Of a stretch of 64,000 nt of DNA, positions 18,187 through 27,400 are shown in pieces. Source of the stretch: Pseudomonas paraglycinae (GTDB lineage: Bacteria > Pseudomonadota > Gammaproteobacteria > Pseudomonadales > Pseudomonadaceae); contig NZ_BQHR01000010.1 in assembly GCF_021601625.1 (NCBI RefSeq), forward strand, positions 1 to 64,000, read 5' to 3'. The notes beneath the pieces are model-generated. The model did not search any database and was not told where the DNA came from. It saw nothing but the letters and a program-made list of their open reading frames with translations. Positions within the stretch are counted from its first letter, which is position 1. Each line of letters begins with the position of its first letter. The translations under genes and the position numbers were made by a program.

Positions 18187-19169
18187 GGCATTGCCTTAGC
18201 TGATCGTTGCGAAAACTCTGCAAAATCTGCAGAGGTAAAACGATGATGAATGGATACAGGAATTTTCTTGACCGTAGAGTACACAAACAAATCACCACCC
18301 TTGCCAAGCTTGCTGCGGTAATTATTGTAACTATCGTTGGTCACTTTGAAGTAAACCTTCCCCTCAGATTCATATGTTTCTGGCGAAGTTAAATATGCAA
18401 AAATGCTCGGCCTGACAACGCCGTCGTGATTCCAATACCCAAGCAGTTGGTCGCTGCCATCTTCATTCAGAAACTCATATGTATCACGTACATAACAACC
18501 AATTTCTTCAATCGTTAATGTAGCAGCCATTTTTTTCGTCTTGGGTGTAGTGCTGAATTTTGTGACTGCAAATTTAATAACAAATCCACCCAATGTGCCG
18601 TACACATCATCCAATGGGTTATTCTTCTTTTCCGAAGTGGTAATCCCGATAGATCGAAAATTATATTGCGTAGCAGACTCCAGCATTCTTGCACTCAGGG
18701 CACTGTAGTCATGAGCACCCCTAGCAAGGTCCTGGTTAGCCTCATCAAGAACTCCAAGCGTTCTCATGCAAGTCATAAATTGCAAAAGCCCCGGTGCTAA
18801 TTGCGTCAGTCCCTTTTGACGGCCAATAAGCTCATTGTATTGACTGGGGCTTGCGGCCTTCGCAATAAGCTCTTTGATGGTTTCACCTGTGTGGGGCGAG
18901 GAGGAGGTAAGCCATTCAAAATCCAAATCATCAAACAGTTTTTCTTGGGTGATCTTGTCAACGGCAAGACGTCCCCGCTTCTCACTTGAGGACATCACGA
19001 AAGGCGCACCGTCGAACCAACGCTGCATGATTCGAGCGCTTTCCTTCCAGCCCATTTTTCTCATCACACCTGGAATATCTGTGATCTGGAAATGATCGAC
19101 GGCCGCTTCCGCTGGCTTCTTGTCAGAGGAAGGGGTGAGTTGAGCTGTTACAGGAGTGGGTGCCGGCAT
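18183..19169 (-). CDS. putative T6SS effector, DUF6402-like
   Basis: A 328-residue protein without a signal peptide or transmembrane helix. Segments such as ITDIPGVMRKMGWKESARIM, QRWFDGAPFVM and LGKGGDLFVYSTVKKIPV resemble, from memory, proteins annotated DUF6402, which are often found next to PAAR or VgrG genes; no biochemical activity is known to me. It follows a PAAR gene by 11 bases and overlaps the next small gene by 4 bases, so it reads as PAAR - effector - immunity. The gene is AT-richer than its neighbours. No catalytic motif was recognised. Effector status is inference from context. Confidence 0.68.
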   Translation of the reverse strand: MPAPTPVTAQLTPSSDKKPAEAAVDHFQITDIPGVMRKMGWKESARIMQRWFDGAPFVMSSSEKRGRLAVDKITQEKLFDDLDFEWLTSSSPHTGETIKELIAKAASPSQYNELIGRQKGLTQLAPGLLQFMTCMRTLGVLDEANQDLARGAHDYSALSARMLESATQYNFRSIGITTSEKKNNPLDDVYGTLGGFVIKFAVTKFSTTPKTKKMAATLTIEEIGCYVRDTYEFLNEDGSDQLLGYWNHDGVVRPSIFAYLTSPETYESEGKVYFKVTNDSYNNYRSKLGKGGDLFVYSTVKKIPVSIHHRFTSADFAEFSQRSAKAMP

Positions 19170-19180
19170 GTGATAGTCCC

Positions 19181-19705
19181 TTAAGCAATCACGAGCGAAG
19201 TCTGTTCTTCGACGATAAGCGTGACACTTTCAGCGAGGTGGGAAGCAATAGGCCTCGTTCGACCTTGTGCATCAGTAACGCCCCTGACCTCTTTACCGGA
19301 GGCTGTACGCAAGGTGTACGGCCGGTCAGCAACCGGTGCGCCGGTTCTAGGATTACGAACCACAAAGTGCTGACTAAACGGCCACTGAATCTCCACCGGC
19401 AACGGCGGCACAAACGGCGCCGGCGAATGCGAATTGCCGATAATCACCGTCCCGGATCCAGCCGTGACTTTATTGCCATGAGATCCAACCGAACCGACCG
19501 TGGCGGCCGGTTTGCCGTTGATCAGAACCGTCGTCGCCAGATCGCCGACCATCGCACCACCACACGCGGAGGCATCGCCTTCGCGGGCGGCCGGGAGGCC
19601 GTCGAAGAACACGTCGCCGGAACCGGCGGCAATCGGGTTGGTGCCGTGGCCGGGGAGCGGGCAAGCGGTGGGGTCGGATACGCGTGCTGCAGGTTTGCCA
19701 GACAT
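19181..19705 (-). CDS. PAAR-domain T6SS spike-tip protein with C-terminal extension
   Basis: A 174-residue protein. The PAAR domain (residues about 1-95) has repeated motifs: MSGKPAARVSDPTACPLPGHG, VFFDGLPAAREGDASACGG, VLINGKPAATVGS and SGTVIIGN. A shorter C-terminal domain (about 108-174) contains VRNPRTGAPVADRPYTLRT and GVTDAQGRTRPI, like small beta-sandwich extensions seen on other VgrG or PAAR proteins. PAAR proteins cap the VgrG spike and carry effectors. It sits 11 bases after tssE and 11 bases before the putative effector, so it is likely the loading tip for that effector. Confidence 0.92.
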   Translation of the reverse strand: MSGKPAARVSDPTACPLPGHGTNPIAAGSGDVFFDGLPAAREGDASACGGAMVGDLATTVLINGKPAATVGSVGSHGNKVTAGSGTVIIGNSHSPAPFVPPLPVEIQWPFSQHFVVRNPRTGAPVADRPYTLRTASGKEVRGVTDAQGRTRPIASHLAESVTLIVEEQTSLVIA

Positions 19706-19716
19706 CGGGGTTCTCC

Positions 19717-20124
19717 TTAGTTGACCTTCACTTGACCGCTGCCATCCAGGCGCGCGGCGAAACTGACCTGACGCTTGAAACCCTCGACTTCCAGCAGGCC
19801 TTCGATGCTGAAGGCCAGGCGAAGCTGATCGTGGTCACGCGGCAGGGAAATGACACGCACGTTGCTCAGGCGCGGTTCGTAGGCTTCGATGAAGCTTTCG
19901 ATGGCCAGGCGGGCCTGACTCAGGGAGTCGTGCAGGCTCAGGCGCATGTCATTGAGATCGGGCAACCCGTAGTCGGACAGCGTTTGCACGCTGCCGGCCC
20001 GGGTGCTGAGCATTTTGGCCAGATGGGCAGCCACCGACGCCATGGCCGAAGCCTCGAGGCTCTTGCCCTTGCGCTGTTCCGCGTCGCCGTTGAGGCGCTC
20101 GAAAAGGCTGCCGTATCCGTCCAT
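19717..20124 (-). CDS. tssE: T6SS baseplate protein TssE (gp25-like)
   Basis: A 135-residue gp25/TssE family protein. The central TLSDYGLPDLNDMRLSL segment and IEAYEPRLSNVRVISLP are family hallmarks. TssE starts sheath polymerisation at the baseplate. It lies 9 bases after tssC. In HSI-II operons tssF normally follows; here the PAAR/effector block intervenes. Confidence 0.95.
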   Translation of the reverse strand: MDGYGSLFERLNGDAEQRKGKSLEASAMASVAAHLAKMLSTRAGSVQTLSDYGLPDLNDMRLSLHDSLSQARLAIESFIEAYEPRLSNVRVISLPRDHDQLRLAFSIEGLLEVEGFKRQVSFAARLDGSGQVKVN

Positions 20125-20133
20125 GAGTCGCTC

Positions 20134-21609
20134 TTACTCTTTGTCCAGCTTGCCAACCAGCGACAGGGTGAAATCGGCACCCATGTACTTGAAGTGCGGA
20201 CGCACGTTCAGGCTGACGCGGTACCAGCCCGGCTCGCCTTCAACGTCGCTGACGATCACTTGCGCAGCGCGCAGCGGACGACGGCCACGCACTTCGGCGC
20301 TCGGGTTTTCCTGGTCGGCCACGTACTGGCGGATCCACTTGTTCAGCTCCAGCTCGAGGTCGGTACGCTCTTTCCACGAACCGAGTTGCTCGCGCTGCAG
20401 CACTTTCAGGTAGTGAGCCAGGCGGTTGACGATCATCATGTACGGCAGTTGGGTGCCGAGCTTGTAGTTCAGCTCTGCAGCCTTGCCTTCTGCGCTGATG
20501 CCGAAGAACTTCGGCTTCTGCACCGAGCTTGCGGAGAAGAACGCCGCGTTGTCGGAGCCTTTGCGCATGGTCAGGGAGATGAAGCCTTCCTCGGCCAGTT
20601 CGTATTCACGACGGTCGGAAACCAGAACCTCGGTAGGAATCTTGGTTTCGATTTCGCCCATGCTTTCGAAGTGGTGCAGAGGCAGGTCTTCAACCGCGCC
20701 GCCGCTCTGTGGGCCGATGATGTTCGGGCACCAGCGGAACTTGGCGAAGCTGTCGGTCAGCTTGGTGCCGAACGCGTAAGCGGTGTTGCCCCACAGGTAG
20801 TGCTCGTGGCTGTTGGCAACGTTTTCCTTGTACACGAACGACTTGACCGGGTTTTCTTCCGGGTCGTACGGGTTACGCAGCAGGAAACGCGGAACGGTCA
20901 GGCCGACATAGCGGGAGTCTTCGGAGGTACGGAAGCTCTGCCATTTGGCGAATTGCGGGCCTTCGAAGTGATCTTTCAGATCCTTCAGGTCCGGCAGACC
21001 GGTGAAGCTTTCCAGACCGAAGAATTTCGGGCCGGCGGCGGCGATGAACGGTGCGTGGGACATGCAGGCTACGCTGGACACGTACTGCATCAGCTTCACG
21101 TCCGGCGAGCTTGGGGACATGTAGTAGTTGGCAATGATCGCGCCAACCGGCTGACCACCGAACTGGCCGTATTCAGCGGTGTAGATGTGCTTGTACAGGC
21201 CGGACTGCATGACTTCCGGCGAGTCTTCGAAATCGTCCAGCAGGTCTTCTTTGGAGACGTTGAGGATTTCGATCTTGATGTTTTCGCGGAAGTTGGTGCG
21301 GTCGACCAGCAGTTGCAGGCCACGCCACGACGATTCCAGGGCCTGGAAGTCCGGGTGGTGCAGGATTTCGTCCATCTGACGGCTGAGCTTGGCATCGATC
21401 TCGGCGATCATGCGGTCAACCATGGCTTTCTTGACCGGCTCACCGTTGTTCTGCGGCTTGAGCAGCTCTTCGATGAACGCCGACACACCGCGCTTGGCGA
21501 TGTCGTAGGCTTCGTCGTCCGGCGTCAGGCGGGTTTCGGCGATGATGCTGTCGAGAATGCTGTACTCGCCGTTTTCTGCGGCGTTCTGTTGTGCTGCGCT
21601 AGTGCTCAT
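20134..21609 (-). CDS. tssC: T6SS contractile sheath large subunit TssC (VipB)
   Basis: A 491-residue TssC. Typical motifs are LDSIIAETRLTPDDEAYDI near the start, LMQYVSSVACMSHAPFIAAA, YAFGTKLTDSFAKFRWCPNI and the C-terminal ADFTLSLVGKLDKE. It forms the sheath with TssB. It starts at the ATG at 21609, 28 bases after tssB. Length and sequence look entirely normal. Confidence 0.97.
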   Translation of the reverse strand: MSTSAAQQNAAENGEYSILDSIIAETRLTPDDEAYDIAKRGVSAFIEELLKPQNNGEPVKKAMVDRMIAEIDAKLSRQMDEILHHPDFQALESSWRGLQLLVDRTNFRENIKIEILNVSKEDLLDDFEDSPEVMQSGLYKHIYTAEYGQFGGQPVGAIIANYYMSPSSPDVKLMQYVSSVACMSHAPFIAAAGPKFFGLESFTGLPDLKDLKDHFEGPQFAKWQSFRTSEDSRYVGLTVPRFLLRNPYDPEENPVKSFVYKENVANSHEHYLWGNTAYAFGTKLTDSFAKFRWCPNIIGPQSGGAVEDLPLHHFESMGEIETKIPTEVLVSDRREYELAEEGFISLTMRKGSDNAAFFSASSVQKPKFFGISAEGKAAELNYKLGTQLPYMMIVNRLAHYLKVLQREQLGSWKERTDLELELNKWIRQYVADQENPSAEVRGRRPLRAAQVIVSDVEGEPGWYRVSLNVRPHFKYMGADFTLSLVGKLDKE

Positions 21610-21637
21610 TGTGTTGGCTTCCTTGGCTGCTGGAGTC

Positions 21638-22141
21638 TCAAGCGTCCGGAGCTGCGGCGTTCAGGCCCAGCTCACCGAGTACGCGACCGCGGGATTCATC
21701 GTCGGCGAGCACGCCTTCGATGGCTTTACGGAACGCAGGTGCGTTACCCAGCGGGCCTTTGAGGGCCACCAGCGCGTCGCGCAGTTCCATCAGTTTTTTC
21801 AGCTCAGGCACTTGCTCGACCAGGCTGGCCGGGTTGAAGTCCTTCATGGAGTTGACGCGCAGTTGCACAGCCAGCTCGTCGGCCTCGCCATCTTCCTGCA
21901 GACGGTTCGGCACGCTCAGCGTCAGACCCAGCTCTTGCTTGGCCAGCACTTCGTCGAAGGTCATCTTGTCGATGCTGATCGGCTTGCGATCCTCGATCTT
22001 GCGATCGTCCTTGCGGTGGGTGTAGTCACCGATTGCCAGCAGCTTCAGCGGCAGTTCAATCTCTTCCTGAGCACCGCCGGTGGCGGGTTTGAAGGTGACG
22101 TTGATGCGTTCCTTGGGGGCTACCGAGCCTTCTTTGGCCAT
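21638..22141 (-). CDS. tssB: T6SS contractile sheath small subunit TssB (VipA)
   Basis: A 167-residue TssB from MAKEGSVAPKERINVTFKP, with the family motifs LPLKLLAIGDYTHRKDDR and LRVNSMKDFNPASLVEQVPEL. The start at 22141 is fixed by AAGGAGA about 9 bases upstream; the frame stays open to 22207 but that extension overlaps tssA and looks unlike the family. It partners TssC in the sheath. Confidence 0.97.
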   Translation of the reverse strand: MAKEGSVAPKERINVTFKPATGGAQEEIELPLKLLAIGDYTHRKDDRKIEDRKPISIDKMTFDEVLAKQELGLTLSVPNRLQEDGEADELAVQLRVNSMKDFNPASLVEQVPELKKLMELRDALVALKGPLGNAPAFRKAIEGVLADDESRGRVLGELGLNAAAPDA

Positions 22142-22173
22142 GGCTTTTCTCCTTGCGGTTGTGGCCCTGGGGC

Positions 22174-23736
22174 CTATTCGAGTACCACTTCGAGGTCGAG
22201 GTGGCACAGCCTGCGATAAATCTCTTCCTTGCGTTCACGTACGGCATGGTTCTGCGGTAACAACTCGCAGCAACTGTGCAGCAGGTGCAGCACTTCCAAT
22301 GCAAGATCGGGCTCCCAGGCGTGCAGGCCTGAGTCCTGTAATGTCTGATCGAGGGTTTCGAGCTGGTTCTTGGCGAGTTCGTATTTCTTGGCCAGGAAGC
22401 ACAGCCGCGCGAGGGCGAACTGCCAGAAGAAGCGTTCGCGCCCGCCGTGCGCCGATTGCAGACCCTGCTTGAGGATCTGCACGGCAGGCTTGAGGCCTTC
22501 CTTGCGCAGGATCGGCTGGACTTCCTCCAAGGCCTTTTCCCAGGCTGGCTGGGTTTCGACGTTCTCGGTCTCGACCTTGCGCGGCGCGCTGGCGCTTTGC
22601 AGGTGCGGCATGACGTTGCCGGCGATCCACGCCCGGGTGGACGGATCGGCGAACGGCGCGCCGTCATGGAAACGCAGCTCGATGATGCCGGGCAGGCGCT
22701 GAATCAAAAGCGCGAAGTGGATTTCCACTTCGCGCATGGCCAGCTCGGCGTTGAGGTTCTGGAGACATTCCCAGACCATCCTCTGGCCATCGAACCAGAA
22801 CGGCGCCTTCGCCAGGCTCGCCTCCAGTTCCACCAGCAGGTCGGCATATTTGCCCTGATCGAAGCGGTCCTGATACTGCTTGAGCTTGTCGACCGGCAAC
22901 CCGCGCAGCACGGTAATCTGCTCGGCGTTGCGCTCGGGCACCGCATCGATCGTCATCCACAGCAAGGTGCGGTTGAGGCGCAGCGCGCGCAGGTCGGTGG
23001 CTTTCTGCTTGAGCCACCAGGCGCACAGCGGGCGGGCGCTTTCCTGCTGGGCGCGCAGGGCTTTGTGGGCTTCTTTTTCGTTGTCAATCGGCGCACCGGG
23101 AGCCAGTAACTGGCTGGCGGCCTGCTTGACCTGCGCCACCGCCGCACCCACCACGCCGGGTGCCGGCTGATTGTCAGCGGCACGCTGGATCATGGTTTTC
23201 AGGCGGCGAGAAAGCGGCAGCAGCAGCGGCGCATCATCGCCCAGGTGCTCGGTGCAGGCGGCGTCGAGACCGGACAGATGCTCGGACAACTGCCGGAACA
23301 TCGGCAGCTGTTCCTTGATCGCGATGTTCTCGGTGATCACCTGCTCAAGACGCGGCACCAGCCAGCCGATGGCGGCGGCCCGGGTGCGGGGTTTGAGCGG
23401 GTGAATCTCGGCCCAGTGGTTTTCCGACAAATGGTGCAGAAAACCGAGGCCGGCCAGCAGGCCGGGGAAGGATTCACGCTGGTACAGCGACCAGGTCAGC
23501 CAGGCGCCGACACGCAAATCCTTGGATTGGGTACGCAGGAGGTTTTCGCTGTTTTCGCGAATTTTCAGCCAGTCGATCTGCCCGCTTTCGTGCATCGACG
23601 AGGCTTTGGCCAGCTCGCTTTCCAGGGCCTCGAATTCGCTCGAGAAACGAACGTCTTCGCCCGCAAAATTCTCTTTGGAAACAGAGACTTTAGCGAGTTC
23701 GAGGTAATGGGCGGAAAGTTTGCTTGAGTAGGACAT
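22174..23736 (-). CDS. tssA: T6SS assembly/capping protein TssA (ImpA-N and VasJ domains)
   Basis: A 520-residue TssA. The N-terminal ImpA_N domain includes RVGAWLTWSLYQRESFPGLL and ENHWAEIHPLKPRTRAAA. The C-terminal VasJ-like region (REVEIHFALLIQRLPGIIEL to the end) holds helical repeats. TssA coordinates tail-tube/sheath polymerisation at the baseplate or the distal end. It is the first gene of the operon; the start MSYSSKLSAHY at 23736 is followed on the minus strand by all tss genes down to vgrG. The promoter should lie in the 715-base divergent region to its right. Confidence 0.94.
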   Translation of the reverse strand: MSYSSKLSAHYLELAKVSVSKENFAGEDVRFSSEFEALESELAKASSMHESGQIDWLKIRENSENLLRTQSKDLRVGAWLTWSLYQRESFPGLLAGLGFLHHLSENHWAEIHPLKPRTRAAAIGWLVPRLEQVITENIAIKEQLPMFRQLSEHLSGLDAACTEHLGDDAPLLLPLSRRLKTMIQRAADNQPAPGVVGAAVAQVKQAASQLLAPGAPIDNEKEAHKALRAQQESARPLCAWWLKQKATDLRALRLNRTLLWMTIDAVPERNAEQITVLRGLPVDKLKQYQDRFDQGKYADLLVELEASLAKAPFWFDGQRMVWECLQNLNAELAMREVEIHFALLIQRLPGIIELRFHDGAPFADPSTRAWIAGNVMPHLQSASAPRKVETENVETQPAWEKALEEVQPILRKEGLKPAVQILKQGLQSAHGGRERFFWQFALARLCFLAKKYELAKNQLETLDQTLQDSGLHAWEPDLALEVLHLLHSCCELLPQNHAVRERKEEIYRRLCHLDLEVVLE

Positions 23737-24451
23737 CCATGGCCTTTATTAGGATTACGGTCGTGCGCCTATTGGAGTTGCAGCGGCGCGGGACAGTATC
23801 GAAGAGCAGTCGGAAGACTCATCCAATTGAGTGTTTGCTCTTTCAAGTGCGCGCATCGTAATCACTATGATGGCCACTAGCAAGCATCCGATTAAACAAC
23901 AAGACGAACTGTTCATTGGGCGCTGTAGGAGATCGCCCTATATGTGACAGGGGATTCCCTGATGTCCCTTTATATTTCACTTTTAAGCCTATCCCTTCCG
24001 AAAGCATTGGGCCAGAGCGGCCGGCGCGCGGCATCGAGAACATCTGCACGCTCGTTCCACAAGTAAGCGGCGAAAGCATGACAAACCCCGAAAAAATTTG
24101 AAGTAGGACGCTTCCGAAAATACACCGCCATTTATTAACAAATGACTGGCGACAACAGACAACATTAAAAGTGCCATCAATTTGATGGCATTTATATGTT
24201 TAATAGTCCTGGATCCTTGCCTGCATAAGACTATTACGCAGGATTCCAATCATTCGCCGTCAGTTTCTCACAGCCATTTCCCACAATTTCCACGTTGTTT
24301 TACAACCCGGAAAGCTCCGACTTAAACAAGCGATCCTTCTTACATAAATCTGTTTAACGCCTTGTTAGCGTGCCGGCCAATGTTCGCGTGCGCTGACCAG
24401 GGAGGGTTTCGACATCACGCCGTCTTCCCCTCTCTGCTTAAGGACAAGCGT
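23737..24451. promoter_or_regulatory. divergent control region between tssA and the VgrG-lipase gene
   Basis: This is 715 bases of AT-richer sequence with no supported gene. It separates the T6SS operon (leftward) from the evolved-VgrG operon (rightward), so promoters for both are expected. Visible elements are a perfect palindrome at 24172-24190, a GG-N10-GC candidate sigma-54 element for rightward transcription at 24210-24225 that matches the consensus only in part, and AAGGA at 24440-24444 as ribosome site for the VgrG start. Small leftward frames at 23843-24079 and 23989-24249 have no family resemblance and no convincing ribosome site. Confidence 0.6.
24172..24190. promoter_or_regulatory. 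perfect 9+1+9 palindrome, candidate operator
   Basis: The arms TGCCATCAA and TTGATGGCA flank a single T in an AT-rich setting between the divergent T6SS operons. Without a following T-run it does not resemble a terminator. A dimeric regulator site is plausible, but no known consensus was matched. Confidence 0.45.
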
Positions 24452-27400
24452 ATGTCTGGAGCTGTCAGTTCTGCGCGCTTTACGCTGCAGATTCCCGCTG
24501 TTCGCAACGACTTCAAGGTGCTGGCCTTCGAAGGCACCGAGACCATCAGCACCCTTTATGCCATCCACGTCGAACTGGTCAGTGAAGACCCCGACTTCGA
24601 TATGGAAGGCCTGCTCGGTCAGCCTGCCTTCCTGCAGTTCGGCCTGAACGGTGAAGGCATTCATGGACGCATCGACGATGTGTTGGCGGGTGAGTCGGGA
24701 AAACGCCTGACCCACTATCGCCTGATACTGGTGCCGAGCCTCCACTATTTGCAGTTCAGTCACGATCAACGGATTTACCAGGGGCAGACTGTCCCGCAGA
24801 TCATCACGCAAACACTCAAGCGACACGGCATCCTCGCCGATGCGTTCACCTTCCATGTCCAGCCCCTAGCAGCACGGGATTACTGCACCCAATACGACGA
24901 AAGCGATTTCGAGTTCATTCAGCGCTTGTGTGCCGAGGACGGAATCGCCTGGCATCACCAGCACTCCGCGCAAGGCCATTTGCTGGTGTTCACCGATGAC
25001 TCGGTGTTCCTCCCGACATTGCGCGCCACACCCTATCGCCGGGATAGCGGGATGGTCCCGGAATATCCAGTAGTCAGCAGGTTTTCCTTGCGCGCCGCCA
25101 CCCGGACAAGCCGGGTCACGCGACGCGACTATGACCTGAGGCGACCGACGCTTTTAATCGAAAGCCGCTTCAGCGCCGAATTCACCCCGACGCTTGAGGA
25201 CTACCAATACCCGTTGCCGCTGGCCAACGAAAAGCGTGGCAAGCAACTGGCCCGTCAGGCCCTGGAGCGCCATCGCGCAGACTATGAAATGGCAGAGGGT
25301 CAAAGCAACCAACCTACCTTGCGCTGCGGCCATCTGCTTGAACTGACCGAACACCCTCGCCAGAAATGCAACGATCTGTGGCTGCTGCTCGGGATCAGCC
25401 ACACCGGGCGGCAGCCGCAAGTGCTCGAAGAGTCGGTTAGCAGCGAAACTCAATCGGCGGACGGTTTTACCCAAGGCTATCGCAACACCTTCCACGCCAT
25501 TCCGGCCGAGGTAGTTTTCCGTCCGCCGCTTCCCGCACGCAGGCTACCACTGGTCAGCCAGACCGCCCGGGTGACCGGCCCCAAAGGCGAAGAGATCTAC
25601 TGCGATGAGTTCGGTCGCGTAAAAGTCGAATTCCACTGGGACCGGACCGAATTAAACAGTGAGCGCAGCAGTTGCTGGGTGCGGGTCTCGTCGAGCTGGG
25701 CCGGGAACGGTTTCGGTGTCGTCACCCTCCCCCGCATCGGGACGGAAGTGGTGGTGACCTTCGTGGAAGGTGATCCCGACAAGCCGCTGATTACCGGCTG
25801 CGTGATCAACAAGGTCACGCCCGCGCCTTACAAACTGCCCGAGCACAAGACCCGAACCGTGCTGCGCAGTCGCAGCTCGCCTGACACCGGCGGCTACAGC
25901 GAATTTACGATTGAAGACCGCGCCGGACTGGAACTGGTCTACCTGCGTGCCCAGCGCGACATGGAGCGGCAGGTTCTCCATGACAGCCGGCTGGCGGTCG
26001 GGCGCGATCGTTGGGAAAGCATCCAGGGCAGCAGCCAGACGACGGCCGGGAAAATCATTACCGTCGAGGCGGGCCAGCAGGTGCAGATCAAGGCCGGCGC
26101 CAGCGTGGTGCTGGATGCCGGCGCCAGCATCACGCTGAAGGCGGGCGGTCACCACATCGTGATCGACAGCGGCGGGATCTTCAGCAGTACCGAGATGGTG
26201 GCGGGAGGAAAGACGTCCGCCAGCGGAGCCGCTGATCATCCAGAAGCCGCAATGGCGGGTACCTTGGCCGCAGGACCAGCAACTGCTTCCACTCAAGCAG
26301 CGGAGGAAGGAGAACTCGAAGAAGAGGAGGAAGAGGTCGAACTGGAAGACGAGTTACCTGCTGGCATCACCTTGCGGATCGGCGTGTTTTTCGATGGGAC
26401 GGGGAACAATCTGTTCAACAGCGAACAGGTGAAGGGCTGCTATGCGCGGGATGTGAATCTTGAGGAGGAAGCCGAGGACATTCGACAGTTCTGCCAGATG
26501 CATGGGTATGACGGACAGGGCAATGTGCCGGATAACAGTTATGGGAATGATGCGAGCAATGTGGCGAGGCTGTATGAGTTATATCGCGATGACCAAGGGC
26601 GGCAACTGGCGAAAGAGGAAACCATCGCGTACATACCGGTCTATCTTGAGGGCATAGGTACGAGTGCCGATAAGGACGACTCGGTTTTTTCGCAAATGAC
26701 TGGCACGGGTGCACAAGGTGTACTGGCGAGAGTCAAGCAAAGCCCGACCAGCATCATTCCTGGGATTCGCCTTTTTGAGTCGGCGAACCCGACCCTGAAG
26801 GTGGAATCCGTTCAGTTCGACATCTTCGGCTTCAGCCGCGGCGCCGCTGCTGCGAGACACTTCGCCAATGAAGTGATGAAAGGCGAGCAAAGCCCGCTGG
26901 CGCAATTACTTCCCGCGGACTCGTCACTGTTCCTTGAGAGCTTCTCCTGGCGGGCCAACATCGATGTCAGCATTAACTTCATCGGCATCTTCGACACCGC
27001 TGCCGCCATAGGCAGCATGGCTGACGGCGATTTCAGCGTCCATGACGCCAACAACCCCGGCGTCAATCTGTATCTGGCGCCGGACATTGCAAAGAAAGTT
27101 GTGCACCTGGTTGCCCGGGACGAACGCCGCCACAACTTTTCGCTCAACAGCGCCGGAAACGCCGACATTGTGTTGCCGGGCGTCCACTCCGACTTGGGCG
27201 GCGGGTACTTACCGAATCTTGTCGAACGGGTACTGCTGAGCAAGCCGCGCTGCAGTCGCGACGTGGACTTTAATACCCCTTCGTCGTCGACCAACGCTTA
27301 TCGGTTGGCCGAGCAAGAACTCGGCAGGCTTCAGGACCAACTGCATTTCTATGGGCTGACGCTTCAAGTCAAAACCTGGGCGGTGGAAACGGCCAGCAAC

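Noticed and set aside
24046-24060. Leftward sigma-54-like element TGG-N9-GCA upstream of tssA
   Set aside because: The spacing between GG and GC is 9, not 10 bases, and other consensus positions are poor.
23843-24249. Two small leftward frames in the T6SS divergent region
   Set aside because: No family resemblance and no clear ribosome site; the region is better explained as control DNA.
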